Source of the DNA: Amycolatopsis saalfeldensis
GTDB taxonomy: Bacteria; Actinomycetota; Actinomycetes; Mycobacteriales; Pseudonocardiaceae
Direction: 5' to 3'
Assembly (NCBI RefSeq): GCF_900110575.1
Contig: NZ_FOEF01000021.1
Span: 1-64,000 of the forward strand
Length of the DNA stretch: 64,000 nt
The notes under the pieces were generated by a model. The model ran no database searches and had not been told where the DNA came from. It was given only the letters and a program-made list of their open reading frames with translations. Below, in pieces: positions 53,201 through 61,112 of the stretch (position 1 is the first letter of the stretch; every line of letters starts with the position of its first letter). Position numbers and translations under genes: made by a program.

Positions 53201-53647
53201 CCGCACGCCGGGCTGCACCGGCAGCCGCAGCCCGTGCTCGCTCAGCAGGCGGCCCGCGTACGCGTGGTAGGTCAGCACCGTCGGCTCACCGGCGACGACG
53301 GTGGCGCGCAGCCCGCCCGTCGGGTCGAGCCGCTCCAGCAGCCCCGATCCGGCCAGCCGCCGCAGCCGCGCCCGCACGCGTTCACCGAGCTGCCGTGCGG
53401 CCTTGCGCGTGAACGTCAGGCCCAGCACGCGTTCCGGGCTGACGATCCCGTTGGTCACCAGCCAGACCACCCGTGCGGCCATCGTCTCGGTCTTGCCCGC
53501 GCCGGCGCCCGCGACCACCAGCGACGGCTCGACCGGCGACGCGATCACCGTCGCCTGCTCCGGCGTCGGACGGTGCAGCCCCAGCGCGTCGGCGATCTCC
53601 GCCGGCTCCACCGGGTTCGCGATCAGCAGCGGGCTCAACGGGCTCAC
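50237..53647 (-). CDS. adnB: AdnB-type helicase-nuclease subunit
   Basis: 1136 residues. UvrD-like superfamily-1 helicase (Walker A GAGAGKTETM, Walker B LLDEYQDT, QAIYGWRGA, VALTRSERAL), an acidic linker, then a C-terminal RecB-type PD-(D/E)xK nuclease (GRMDAVYADADGGWTVVDWK and QLAAYRLAW). With AdnA it forms the actinobacterial double-strand-break end-resection motor that replaces RecBCD/AddAB. GTG start overlaps the adnA stop (GTGA). Confidence 0.9.
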   Translation of the reverse strand: MSPLSPLLIANPVEPAEIADALGLHRPTPEQATVIASPVEPSLVVAGAGAGKTETMAARVVWLVTNGIVSPERVLGLTFTRKAARQLGERVRARLRRLAGSGLLERLDPTGGLRATVVAGEPTVLTYHAYAGRLLSEHGLRLPVQPGVRLLSETSSWQLAHRVVSTWDNDLETDRVPSSVTAQLLALAGELGEHLVSTERLGEYTSWLCEVIENAPRAKGQRASLPVKLMEVMAAQRFRLELLPLVEAYHRRKRAEGALDFADQMSLAAQLADHYPAVVTGERERYGAVLLDEYQDTGHAQRVLLRSLFGGGGHRPMPVTAVGDPAQAIYGWRGASAANLPRFTTDFPRHSGERLEPAHEFGLLTSFRNPPEILELANAVAEPLRARGLGVERLRAREGAGPADIAVSLQPDVRAEREWVADALARRWFAEKEESGKPPTAAVLVRRRADMAPIASELRMRGLPVEVVGLGGLLDEPEVADLVSTLRVLADPLAGSAAARLLTGARWRLAAADLAALWRRANELSSPAPSGGAGEEPTLVMERAEQAGLIDAVDEPGSPERYSEDGYRRIRRVGAELAALRRRLDQSLPELVADVERTLLLDVESLARPGSAGRAHLDAFAEVVTDYAETAPTATLLSFVDYLNTAAHAEDGLTPGEVEVVPDRVQVLTVHSAKGLEWEVVAVPHLVADVFPSKRRSSSWLRTSTALPAILRGDSADLPELRVSEGFDRKEVQEALELHEEGFAEREADEERRLCYVALTRSERALIVSGHWWNESSTRPKGPSVFLTDIAEVLRASDPPIGSLASWAEEPAADDENPLVADSRTGRWPLDPLGDRRTGVSTGVELVFAEMAAAPPEPDPATPVAPVETPVETAAADSDEEWPLPPEPEEFSEEEPFEESEEDPSDEVDPEDPDGWASDTDVLLAERARARATVDRVVLPSQLSVSQLVELAADADALAQRLRRPLPLPPNSFARRGTAFHGWLEQRFSGDRLLEIDDLPGAADFGEAPDSDFEELQEAFERSEWAERVPLAVEIPFSADVEGITVRGRMDAVYADADGGWTVVDWKTGGVPSAERLPALAVQLAAYRLAWAALKGVPVERVRAAFHYVRPGHTLRPADLLDAEGLRDLLRNVPSE

Positions 53648-56600
53648 GGTCCGGTCACCTGCCGGCCCTCCGGGCGCAGCGGGCAGCAGCCGCGCGCCGG
53701 GCAGCGGTCGCAGTCCGGGTTCTCGCTGGCCTGGTAGTCCGGCCCGGCCGCGGCGTTCGCCGCCGAGCGCACCAGCTCGAGCCACTGCTTGCCGCCGTCT
53801 TCGTCGAGCGGCAGCTGGTCGCGCTGGGTCGAGCCGGTCTGCTTGTTGGACTTCGCGACGTACACCAGCCGCGCGCCTCCCGGCGTGTTCTTGCCCTCGA
53901 TCGCGCCGAGCAGCACAGCCAGCTGATACGCCGCGAGCTGCGGGTGCTGCTCGGCGTCGGCGGCGGACACGGGCACCTTGCCGGTCTTGATGTCGACGAT
54001 CACCGGCCGGCCGTCCTTGTCGAGCTCGACCCGGTCGACGCGCCCGCGCAGCAGCACCCGCACCTCGTCGTCGCCCATCGGCAGCTCGACCTCGATGTCC
54101 TGCTCGACCCCGGCCTCGATCAGCTCCCGGCGGCTGGTTTCCAGCCAGGTGACGAAGTTGCGCAGCATCTTCTCCACCCGGCCGCGCTCGCGACGGGAGA
54201 ACCACGGGGCCCCGGCGTCCACGCGCACCCACGCGTCGTCGAGCGCCGCCTGGATCTGGTCGTCGGTGCTGCCGCCCGCGACGGCCTGCGCGAGGCCGTG
54301 CACCAGCGTGCCCGTGACGGCGGCGAGCTGCGCCGGGTCGCTGCCGCCGTGCCGCTCGATCAGCCAGCGCAACGGGCATTTGACCAGGATCTCCACAGTG
54401 GACGGTGAGATCCGCATCAGGTCGCCGGGCCCGTGCACCGGCCGGTCGGTGGACGGCGGCAGCAGGCCGTACCAGGTGCTCGGGTGCGCGCCGGGCACCC
54501 CGGCGTTCGCCAGCCGCGCCAGCTGTTTCGCCGCGCGGGCCCGGCGCGAGGGCTCGGACTTGTCGTCGCAGACCACCTCGCGCAGCTCGCCGACCAGCTC
54601 GGCCAGCACCAGCGACCGGCCGGCCGGCTTCATCCGGGAATCGAGCGCGCCGTCGTCGGCGCCGTTCTCCTCCAGGTCGTCGAGGAAGCGCGAGGGCTGC
54701 TCGTCCTCCCCCGCGACGGCGGTGACCAGCAGCGTCCGGCGCGCGCGGCTGGCGGCCAGGTAGAACAGCCGCCGCTCCTCGGCGAGGATCGGCGCGATGG
54801 CGGAGACCTTGTCGTTGTCGTCCACTCCGGACAGCAGGTCGACGAGCCGTTCCACGCCCAGCAGCGAACCCCGCAACCGCAGGTCCGGCCACGCGCCCTC
54901 CTGCACGCCGGCGACGGCGACCACTGTCCATTCGCGACCGGCCGAGGCGTGCGCGGTGAGCAGCGAGACACCGTCACCCGGGATCGCGGCGGGCGCGAGG
55001 GTGTCACCCGCGATGTTCTGCGAGGACAGGTAGTCGGCGAACGCCGCGACGCTCGCACGCGGCAGCCGGTCGACATAACGACCGGCCGAGTCGAACAGCG
55101 CGACCACGGCGTCGAGGTCGCGGTCGGCCTGCGCGCCCAGCGAACCGCCGCGCTCGACCATCCGAAGCAGCCGCTCCTGCAGCCCGCTGGCCTGCCACAG
55201 CTCCCACAGCACCTGCTCGACGCCGTCGCCGCGTTGCACCGCTTGGTTCGTGACGCTCAGCAGCGAGCCGACGCGGCGCACGGGCAGGGCTTCCGCATCG
55301 GCGAGCCCGGCCAGGATGTCGCCGCCGCGCAGGGCTTCCACGAGCAGTTCGTCACTGGAGCGCTGCCCGCCGCCGGCCAGCTCCAGCCGGCGCAGGCCGC
55401 GTCGCAGCCGCCGCAGCGCCAGCGGGTCCGCGCCGCCGAGCGCCGACGAGAGCAGCATTTCGGCGAGGTCCACGTCCAGCAGCTCCGGCTCGGCGGCGAT
55501 CCGCAGCACGGCGAGCAACGGGCGGACGGCGGAGTGCCGGGCCAGCGGCAGCTCCTCGGTCGCCGAGCCGATCGGCACCCCCGCGGCTCGCAGGGCTCGT
55601 TGCAGCACCAGGAAAGTCCGCGCGGGCGAGCGCACCAGCACGGCCATCTCGGTCCACGGCACCCCGTCGACGAGGTGGGCGCGGCGAAGCTGGTCGGCGA
55701 TCCAGCTGGCCTCCGCGGCCGGTGTCGGCATCAGTCGCACGCGCACCTTGCCGCCGCGCTTTCCTTGCGGTGTAACGAGTTTCCGATGCTGAGACGCGCC
55801 GGGCAGCGTGGCGCCGAGCCGCGTCACGGCCTCGCGCACGGTCGGGGCGAGCCGGTGCGAGGTCGTCAGCATGACCGTGCAGTCGCCGTCGGTGTCCGCG
55901 TCGGCGAACAGGCTCGGGTCGGCGCCGCGGAAGGAGAACACGGACTGGTCCGGGTCCCCGGCCACCACGAACTCGGCCGCGGTGTGCCCGATCAGCCGGA
56001 TCAGCTGGGTCTGCAGCGGGTCGAGGTGGTGCGCGTCGTCGATGAAAAGGTGCCGCACGCGGGCGCGCTCACGGTCGCGCAGCTCGTCGTCGTCCTCCAG
56101 CGCGAGCAGCGCGGACGTGACCAGCTCGGCCGCGTCGAGGGCCGGCGCGCCGCGGACGCCGAGCGCGTTGCCGCCCGCGCCTTGCAGCTGCGTGACCTCC
56201 TCGTACTGCGCCCAGAACCGCCCGGCGGCCACCCACTCCTCACGGTCCTTGCGGTGCCCCAGCTCTTCGAGGTCCCCGGGGCCGAGGCCGCGCTCGGCCG
56301 CGCGCATCAGCAGGTCACGCAGCTCCTCGGCGAACCCGGGCACCACCAGCGCCGGGCGCAGCTGCTCGGGCCAATCGAGCGCGCCCGACTCCAGGTCGCC
56401 CTCGAGCAGCTCGCGCACGACGACGTCCTGCTCGGCACCGGCCAGCAGGCGGGGCGCGGGCAGCTCTTCGGCGCGCGCCTCCAGGCGCAGCAATGAGAAC
56501 GCGTACGAGTGCACAGTGCGCACCAGCGGTTCACTCACCGTGCGCGGCAACGGCGACGCCTGGTCGGGGTCGGCGGTGAGCCGCCGGGTGATGTCGGCAC

Positions 56601-56856
56601 GCACCGTGTCCGCGGCCTTGCGTGAGGTGGTCAGCACGAGCACGCTCTCCGGGTCCGCGCCGTCGGCGATCCGCCGCGCCGCCGCGGAGGCGAGCAGCGA
56701 GGTCTTCCCGGTGCCCGGCCCGCCGAGCACCCGCACGAAACCGGCGGGCGCCGCGAGGACTCGCCGGGCGCCCGCGTCCCAGGTGAACGACGGCGCGCCG
56801 ACGACGGGCGGGCGCACCAGCCGCGCCTGTCCCTGCGCCGTTCTCCGCCCGTTCAC
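53644..56856 (-). CDS. adnA: AdnA-type helicase-nuclease subunit
   Basis: 1070 residues from the GTG at 56856; a GTG at 56814 is also possible. Superfamily-1 helicase domain (Walker A GGPGTGKTSLL, FIDDAHHLDPLQ, GDPDQSVFSFRGAD) and a C-terminal RecB-type nuclease (LRGRVDRVELDKDGRPVIVD, then PQLAAYQLAV). A Cys cluster, CDRCPARGCC, at the extreme C-terminus may bind an Fe-S cluster. Co-translated with adnB. Divergent from an alkyltransferase-like gene, as in mycobacteria. Confidence 0.9.
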   Translation of the reverse strand: MNGRRTAQGQARLVRPPVVGAPSFTWDAGARRVLAAPAGFVRVLGGPGTGKTSLLASAAARRIADGADPESVLVLTTSRKAADTVRADITRRLTADPDQASPLPRTVSEPLVRTVHSYAFSLLRLEARAEELPAPRLLAGAEQDVVVRELLEGDLESGALDWPEQLRPALVVPGFAEELRDLLMRAAERGLGPGDLEELGHRKDREEWVAAGRFWAQYEEVTQLQGAGGNALGVRGAPALDAAELVTSALLALEDDDELRDRERARVRHLFIDDAHHLDPLQTQLIRLIGHTAAEFVVAGDPDQSVFSFRGADPSLFADADTDGDCTVMLTTSHRLAPTVREAVTRLGATLPGASQHRKLVTPQGKRGGKVRVRLMPTPAAEASWIADQLRRAHLVDGVPWTEMAVLVRSPARTFLVLQRALRAAGVPIGSATEELPLARHSAVRPLLAVLRIAAEPELLDVDLAEMLLSSALGGADPLALRRLRRGLRRLELAGGGQRSSDELLVEALRGGDILAGLADAEALPVRRVGSLLSVTNQAVQRGDGVEQVLWELWQASGLQERLLRMVERGGSLGAQADRDLDAVVALFDSAGRYVDRLPRASVAAFADYLSSQNIAGDTLAPAAIPGDGVSLLTAHASAGREWTVVAVAGVQEGAWPDLRLRGSLLGVERLVDLLSGVDDNDKVSAIAPILAEERRLFYLAASRARRTLLVTAVAGEDEQPSRFLDDLEENGADDGALDSRMKPAGRSLVLAELVGELREVVCDDKSEPSRRARAAKQLARLANAGVPGAHPSTWYGLLPPSTDRPVHGPGDLMRISPSTVEILVKCPLRWLIERHGGSDPAQLAAVTGTLVHGLAQAVAGGSTDDQIQAALDDAWVRVDAGAPWFSRRERGRVEKMLRNFVTWLETSRRELIEAGVEQDIEVELPMGDDEVRVLLRGRVDRVELDKDGRPVIVDIKTGKVPVSAADAEQHPQLAAYQLAVLLGAIEGKNTPGGARLVYVAKSNKQTGSTQRDQLPLDEDGGKQWLELVRSAANAAAGPDYQASENPDCDRCPARGCCPLRPEGRQVTGP

Positions 56857-56973
56857 ACCAGCGATGGAACCACGCCGCTCGGCCGGGGTGGTGCACCGGC
56901 ACGCACTTGGCGGGCCGGTGCGGCACGGTGTTGCCCGACAGAGTGTCGGTGTGGTGCGGCAGAGTGCGTGGTC

Positions 56974-57300
56974 ATGGACGACGAACTGCACGAGCGGATC
57001 CGCTCGGTGATCGCGGACGTGCCGGCGGGGACCGTCGCTACCTACGGGGACATCGCGGCGCTTTCGGGCGCGCCTTCACCCCGGCTGGTCGGCCGGGTCC
57101 TCGCGGAGGACGGCCACGACCTGCCGTGGCAACGGATCCTGCGCGCGAACGGCACCCCGGCTCCCCACCTGGCGCACGAGCAGCTGGAGCGCCTGCGCGG
57201 CGAGGGCGTGCTCGCCGACGGCCAGCGCGTCGACCTGCGCAAGTACCGCTGGCGCCCGGACGGCGTCGCCGAGGAGGATGGCCCGGACGGTTTGTTTTAG
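56974..57300 (+). CDS. Alkyltransferase-like (ATL) DNA-binding protein, MGMT family
   Basis: 108 residues from the ATG at 56974. HTH of the O6-alkylguanine-DNA alkyltransferase C-terminal domain (GTVATYGDIAALSG, SPRLVGRVL), but the active-site PCHR is PWQR. There is therefore no methyl acceptor Cys and it should act as an ATL protein that flags O6-alkylguanine for nucleotide excision repair. Position beside adnA matches Rv3204. Its TAG lies inside the iron box of the next gene. Confidence 0.85.
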   Translation: MDDELHERIRSVIADVPAGTVATYGDIAALSGAPSPRLVGRVLAEDGHDLPWQRILRANGTPAPHLAHEQLERLRGEGVLADGQRVDLRKYRWRPDGVAEEDGPDGLF

Positions 57301-57315
57301 GTTAGGCTCGCCTAA
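57297..57315 (+). promoter_or_regulatory. DtxR/IdeR iron box
   Basis: TTAGGTTAGGCTCGCCTAA, 17 of 19 matches to the IdeR/DtxR consensus TTAGGTTAGGCTAACCTAA. It includes the stop codon of the ATL gene and a TAGGCT -10 (57303-57308). Its last base is the A of the next gene's ATG (57315). Fe(II)-loaded DtxR/IdeR should occlude the promoter. Confidence 0.88.
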
Positions 57316-58133
57316 TGAGCTTGGATTACCATCGCGCCCGGGTCACCGCGGTCCGCCGGCTGACTCCGCACATGGCCAGGATCACGTTCGCCGCCCCGAG
57401 CCTCGCCTCGGCGGGACCGGTCGCGCCCGACGGGTACCTGAAGGTCTTCTTCCCGCTCCCCGGCGAAGCCGAGCCTCGCCTGCCGCCGCCGGTCAACGGC
57501 GAGGTGGGGTCCTGGTACCGCGGCAGTTACCTGGCGATGCCCGACGACGTGCGGCCGCCGATGCGCACGTACACCGTGCGCGCCGCCCGCCCCGGCACCG
57601 GCGAGGTGGACGTCGACTTCGTGCTGCACGAGGACGACGGCGGCCCGGCATCGGTGTGGGCGGCGCGGGCCGGCGTGGGTGACGCGGTCGCGTTCCTCGG
57701 CCCCCACGGCCTGTACGACGTGCCGGCGGACACCGGCTGGCAGCTGCTGGTCGGCGACCAGACGGCGTTGCCCGCCATCGGCGCCATCCTCGAGTCATTG
57801 CCGGCCTCGACGCGCGCGGTGGTGTACGTCGAGGTCCCGGATCGTGAGGAGCGCCAAGCATTCGACACCCGTGGCGCGGTCGAGCTGCACTGGGTAGTCA
57901 ACCGCGGCCGACGCCACGGTGAGGCCCTGCTGGACGCCGTCCGCACTGCCGGTCTCCCGGGCGGCGTGCCGTACGCCTGGGTCTCCGGCGAGGCGGGTGT
58001 GGTGAAGCAGATCCGCCGTCACCTGGTGCGCGAGCGGGGCTTCGACAAGCGCGCGATCTGCTTCACCGGCTACTGGCGTCAAGGGATGAGCGAGGAAGCC
58101 GTCGGCCGCGCGAACGTGGCCGAGCGCGGCTGA
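57315..58133 (+). CDS. Siderophore-interacting protein (FAD-dependent ferric reductase, ViuB type)
   Basis: 272 residues. FAD-binding barrel with MRTYTVR (R-x-Y-T FAD motif) and an NAD(P)H-binding C-terminal domain (LLVGDQTALPAIGAIL; YAWVSGEAGVVKQIRRHL; GFDKRAICFTGYWRQG). Reduces Fe(III)-siderophore complexes in the cytoplasm to release iron. The iron box at the start codon predicts expression only in low iron. The -10 within the box is 6 nt before the ATG, so leaderless. Confidence 0.93.
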   Translation: MSLDYHRARVTAVRRLTPHMARITFAAPSLASAGPVAPDGYLKVFFPLPGEAEPRLPPPVNGEVGSWYRGSYLAMPDDVRPPMRTYTVRAARPGTGEVDVDFVLHEDDGGPASVWAARAGVGDAVAFLGPHGLYDVPADTGWQLLVGDQTALPAIGAILESLPASTRAVVYVEVPDREERQAFDTRGAVELHWVVNRGRRHGEALLDAVRTAGLPGGVPYAWVSGEAGVVKQIRRHLVRERGFDKRAICFTGYWRQGMSEEAVGRANVAERG

Positions 58134-58145
58134 GCCCGGCAGCTT

Positions 58146-59750
58146 TCAGGCCGAGGTCGTGCGCACCGGGCCTTGGCCGTACGGAGTCCGCGCGCCGGTG
58201 TGCGCGCCGGTGTCCGGGTCGGTGGTGATGGCGGCCCAGAAACCGCGGGGCAGAACGGGATCGTCGGCCGAACGCGTCGTCACCGCGTATCCGGCATCCC
58301 GTGCGGCGGTGACGCACTCGGGAGAGAAACGCTCGTCGACGACGTGGCTCGGGGTGCGGGATTCCTGCTCGATCACCACGGAGGTCACCGAGTCGCCGGC
58401 GATGATGTCGGGGCCGTGGACCAGCGGCTCGGCGACGGCCTCGGCGACGGGACGGCCGAGGGCGAGGACGCGGTGGAGCCCGAGCAGGGTGGCCTGGTGT
58501 AGTCCGACCCCGATGCTGCTGCAGGCGAGCACGGGCCGCCCGGCACGAAGCGCGATGGCCGGCTCCACCGGCATCGGCAGGTGGTCGCCGGGAGCGAGGC
58601 TCGCGAGCAGGGGCTGCTGAAACGCGGCCGCGTCGGGGAGCGGGATGCCGTCGACGACAATCCCGGTGGTGCCCCACATCGCGGTGTTGATGCTGTGGCA
58701 CAGGCTGGCGACGTTGCCTTCACGGTCGACGGCGAGCACGTAGTCCGAGTGGCTGCCCGGGGGCGTGTTGTCCAGGGCCGAAAGGAATCCGGCCAGGGAA
58801 CGGGGATCCTGCGACGGTTCGCCGATGCCCGCGGCCTCTAGGCGGGCGAGCGCGGCGAGGAGTTCGGCTCCGCCGGTGTCCGGGGTGGGCAGGCCCGCGA
58901 TCTCGTGGCCGGCGAAGGAGCCCCACACCGGTTCGGCGCAGTGTGCGCGGTAGTTCGCGAGGTCGTCGAGCGCCGCGTGCCCGCCGTCGCGGCGCACGGC
59001 CGAGACGAAGTGCTCCGCCCACGGCCCTCGGTACATCCAGTCCGGACCCTGTTCGGCAAGCGCGGCAACGGTTTTCGCCAGCCGTGGCTGGAAGAAGAGC
59101 TCGCCCGCGCGGGGCACTCGACCGTCCGGGGCGAAGATGGCGCGGCCCTCGTCGGTGCGGGTCAGCACGTCGGCGCGGATGGTCAGCATCCGCTCGAGGT
59201 GGGCGTTCACCGGGATCCCGCGCTCGATGACGTGACGCGCGGGCGACCAGAGCCGGTCCCAAGGCAACCGGCCGGACTTGCCGTGGGCCGCGTGGGCGCC
59301 GGCCACGAACCCGGGGACCAGCGCGGTCCGTCCGCTCGGCTGCGGCGGCGCCGGGATGTCGAGCGGGCCGGTCTCCCCGGCGAACGTGCCGAACCCGCCG
59401 GACACGGTGGTCGTGGCCCCGGTCGCCGCCTCGTGGTGCACCAACCCGAACAGCCCGGCGTAGCTGACCCACGCCCCGAGCGACAGCGCGATCTGCGTGA
59501 ACGCGGTGGTCAGCACGGCGTCGGTGGCGCTGCCCCCGGCCTCGAGCGCGTGCCGGCCCGCGAGCGTGGCGAACGGGCCGGTGGACCCGACCAGGACAGC
59601 GGAGCCCCCGCTCGCGGCGGCGGGACGCTCGTCCTGCCGGATGCGCCGCCAGTCCAGGGCCGCTTCGACCTCCGCGTGGTCCCAGCCTGCGGGGTCGAGC
59701 CGGTCGTGTTGTGCTGCGCTGGTGGTCCGGGCGCTACGGTGCTCTGCCAT
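58146..59750 (-). CDS. Gamma-glutamyltranspeptidase-family protein with altered nucleophile
   Basis: 534 residues from the ATG at 59750. Ntn-hydrolase layout of the GGT family: GGSATDAVLTTAFTQIALS early, LPTPDTGGAELLAALARLEA before the processing site, and SLCHSINTAMWGTTGIVVDG after it. Where GGT has its TTH autoprocessing site, this protein reads GSHSDYVLAVDREGN, with Ser335 aligned to the catalytic Thr. It could use Ser, be inactive, or belong to a related amidohydrolase group. No signal peptide is seen, so it is probably cytoplasmic. Divergent from the LURP-like gene across nested inverted repeats. Confidence 0.78.
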   Translation of the reverse strand: MAEHRSARTTSAAQHDRLDPAGWDHAEVEAALDWRRIRQDERPAAASGGSAVLVGSTGPFATLAGRHALEAGGSATDAVLTTAFTQIALSLGAWVSYAGLFGLVHHEAATGATTTVSGGFGTFAGETGPLDIPAPPQPSGRTALVPGFVAGAHAAHGKSGRLPWDRLWSPARHVIERGIPVNAHLERMLTIRADVLTRTDEGRAIFAPDGRVPRAGELFFQPRLAKTVAALAEQGPDWMYRGPWAEHFVSAVRRDGGHAALDDLANYRAHCAEPVWGSFAGHEIAGLPTPDTGGAELLAALARLEAAGIGEPSQDPRSLAGFLSALDNTPPGSHSDYVLAVDREGNVASLCHSINTAMWGTTGIVVDGIPLPDAAAFQQPLLASLAPGDHLPMPVEPAIALRAGRPVLACSSIGVGLHQATLLGLHRVLALGRPVAEAVAEPLVHGPDIIAGDSVTSVVIEQESRTPSHVVDERFSPECVTAARDAGYAVTTRSADDPVLPRGFWAAITTDPDTGAHTGARTPYGQGPVRTTSA

Positions 59751-59758
59751 GACAATCC

Positions 59759-59796
59759 ACTCTCGATTCAGGTGTACTCTTGAATCGAGAGTACAC
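59759..59796. promoter_or_regulatory. Two interlocking inverted repeats between divergent genes
   Basis: ACTCTCGATTCA (59759-59770) pairs with TGAATCGAGAGT (59781-59792). GTGTACTCT (59772-59780) pairs with AGAGTACAC (59788-59796). The two share bases 59788-59792, so as RNA or cruciform they are mutually exclusive. As DNA they look like a double operator for a dimeric repressor controlling both the GGT-like gene (start 59750) and the LURP-like gene (start 59820). Confidence 0.7.
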
Positions 59797-59819
59797 ACGA
59801 ATCCGGGAGTGCACGGGGC

Positions 59820-60293
59820 ATGCTGGAAGTGAAGCGGGCCAAGCTGCTGGGCCACCAGTACGAGGTCACCAAGGACGGGCAGCAGCTGCCGGAGCTGGTG
59901 CTGAAACGCGGGCGGATCGAGGCGGAGTTCAGCCTCGACGGCACCGGGTACCGCGTGCGCAGGCACCGCTTCAGCGGCGTTTACGAACTGCTCGCGGAGA
60001 ACGACGAGGTGCTGGCGAGCACCGACCGTGTGCGCCGCCAGTGGAGCCTGCACGCCGCGGGCGGGGACATCCAGTTCCGCGCGGCCTCCTTGACCGGCCG
60101 CGAGTATTCGATGCTGGCCCCGGGCGGCGGCACGGCCGGCACCATCCGCCGCGAAGGCATGGCGGGTGCCGGCGCTACCGCCGACCTGCCCGGGCTCGCC
60201 ACCGAAATCCAGGTGTTCGCCGTGGCCGCGGTGCTGTTGAGCTGGCGGCGCAAGCGGACCGCCGCGGCCGCCCGGGGTGCGGCGAGCGGCTGA
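59820..60293 (+). CDS. LURP-one/scramblase-like (tubby-fold) protein
   Basis: 157 residues. Repeated beta strands with alternating basic and hydrophobic residues (VKRAKLLGHQYEVTKDGQQL, YRVRRHRFSGVYELLAENDE) and one C-terminal hydrophobic helix (EIQVFAVAAVLLSW) followed by a basic tail. This matches the tubby/LURP-one/scramblase-like layout seen in small bacterial proteins. Function unknown; membrane association is inferred from the helix. Confidence 0.6.
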   Translation: MLEVKRAKLLGHQYEVTKDGQQLPELVLKRGRIEAEFSLDGTGYRVRRHRFSGVYELLAENDEVLASTDRVRRQWSLHAAGGDIQFRAASLTGREYSMLAPGGGTAGTIRREGMAGAGATADLPGLATEIQVFAVAAVLLSWRRKRTAAAARGAASG

Positions 60294-60296
60294 GGC

Positions 60297-61112
60297 TCAG
60301 TTTTGCCGCCCCAGCCTCGTCACCAGTAGCTTCACCAACGCGCCGAGACGCTGGCGTTCCGGCTGCACGGTCCGGACGCCGGCGTCCTCCAGCGGCGCCG
60401 CGGTGACCGGCCCGACGCAGGCGCACACGACGTCGCCACGGCGCAGCACCGCCAGCAGCTCCTCGCGACGGCCGTACTCGGTGGCCAGCGCGAGGAAGTT
60501 CGTCGCCGCCGGGGCGCTGGTGAAGGCGATTGCCTCGACTTCGCCGGACAGGACGTCGTGGATCAGCGAGAACACCGGCTTGGTGTCGGGCGGCGAGTGC
60601 CAGCGGTAGGGCTGCACGGTGACCAGCGACGCGCCCGCGTCGGTGAGCAGCTTCGTGTACTCCGGCAGCGGCGTGCCGTGCAGCTGGATGGCTACGCGCG
60701 CGCCCGCGACCCCGGCGTCCACCAAGCCGCCGAACAGTTCCGCGTTGCTCTCCCCCGGCGCCGAGAACTCCTCGCGCAACCCGGCGCCCCGCAGCGCGCC
60801 GACCGCTTTCGGGCCGCGCGCGAAGATCCGTGACGCGCTGAAGGCGTCCAGCAACGGCTGGCGCAGGCCCCAGCCCTCGGCGGCCGAGAGCCAGCCGCGG
60901 AAGCCCGCGCCGGTGGTCACGGCGGTGAAGTCCACCGGCGCGGCCAGTACTTCGCCCGTGCCGTCGCGCAGCTGCGGATCGTCGGGCAGATCGACGATGG
61001 TGATCGTCGGGGCGTGCCGGACCTCGGCGCCGGCCCTGGTCAGGGCCGCGATCAGATCGTCGGCCCGCCGCTCGGCCGTGACCCCGATCCGGACCCCGTC
61101 CAGCTCACCCAT
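60297..61112 (-). CDS. Uroporphyrinogen-III synthase-like protein (HemD family)
   Basis: 271 residues. Two-domain HemD fold: GVRIGVTAERRADDLIAALT at the N-terminus, TTGAGFRGWL, ARVAIQLHGTPLPEY, then EAIAFTSAPAATNFL. HemD closes hydroxymethylbilane to uroporphyrinogen III. It resembles the synthase half of actinobacterial HemD/wHTH fusions but ends after PERQRLGALVKLLVTRL without the DNA-binding domain. Located downstream of a WYL regulator with an 8-nt overlap, far from other haem genes, so a regulatory or special role is possible. Confidence 0.82.
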   Translation of the reverse strand: MGELDGVRIGVTAERRADDLIAALTRAGAEVRHAPTITIVDLPDDPQLRDGTGEVLAAPVDFTAVTTGAGFRGWLSAAEGWGLRQPLLDAFSASRIFARGPKAVGALRGAGLREEFSAPGESNAELFGGLVDAGVAGARVAIQLHGTPLPEYTKLLTDAGASLVTVQPYRWHSPPDTKPVFSLIHDVLSGEVEAIAFTSAPAATNFLALATEYGRREELLAVLRRGDVVCACVGPVTAAPLEDAGVRTVQPERQRLGALVKLLVTRLGRQN

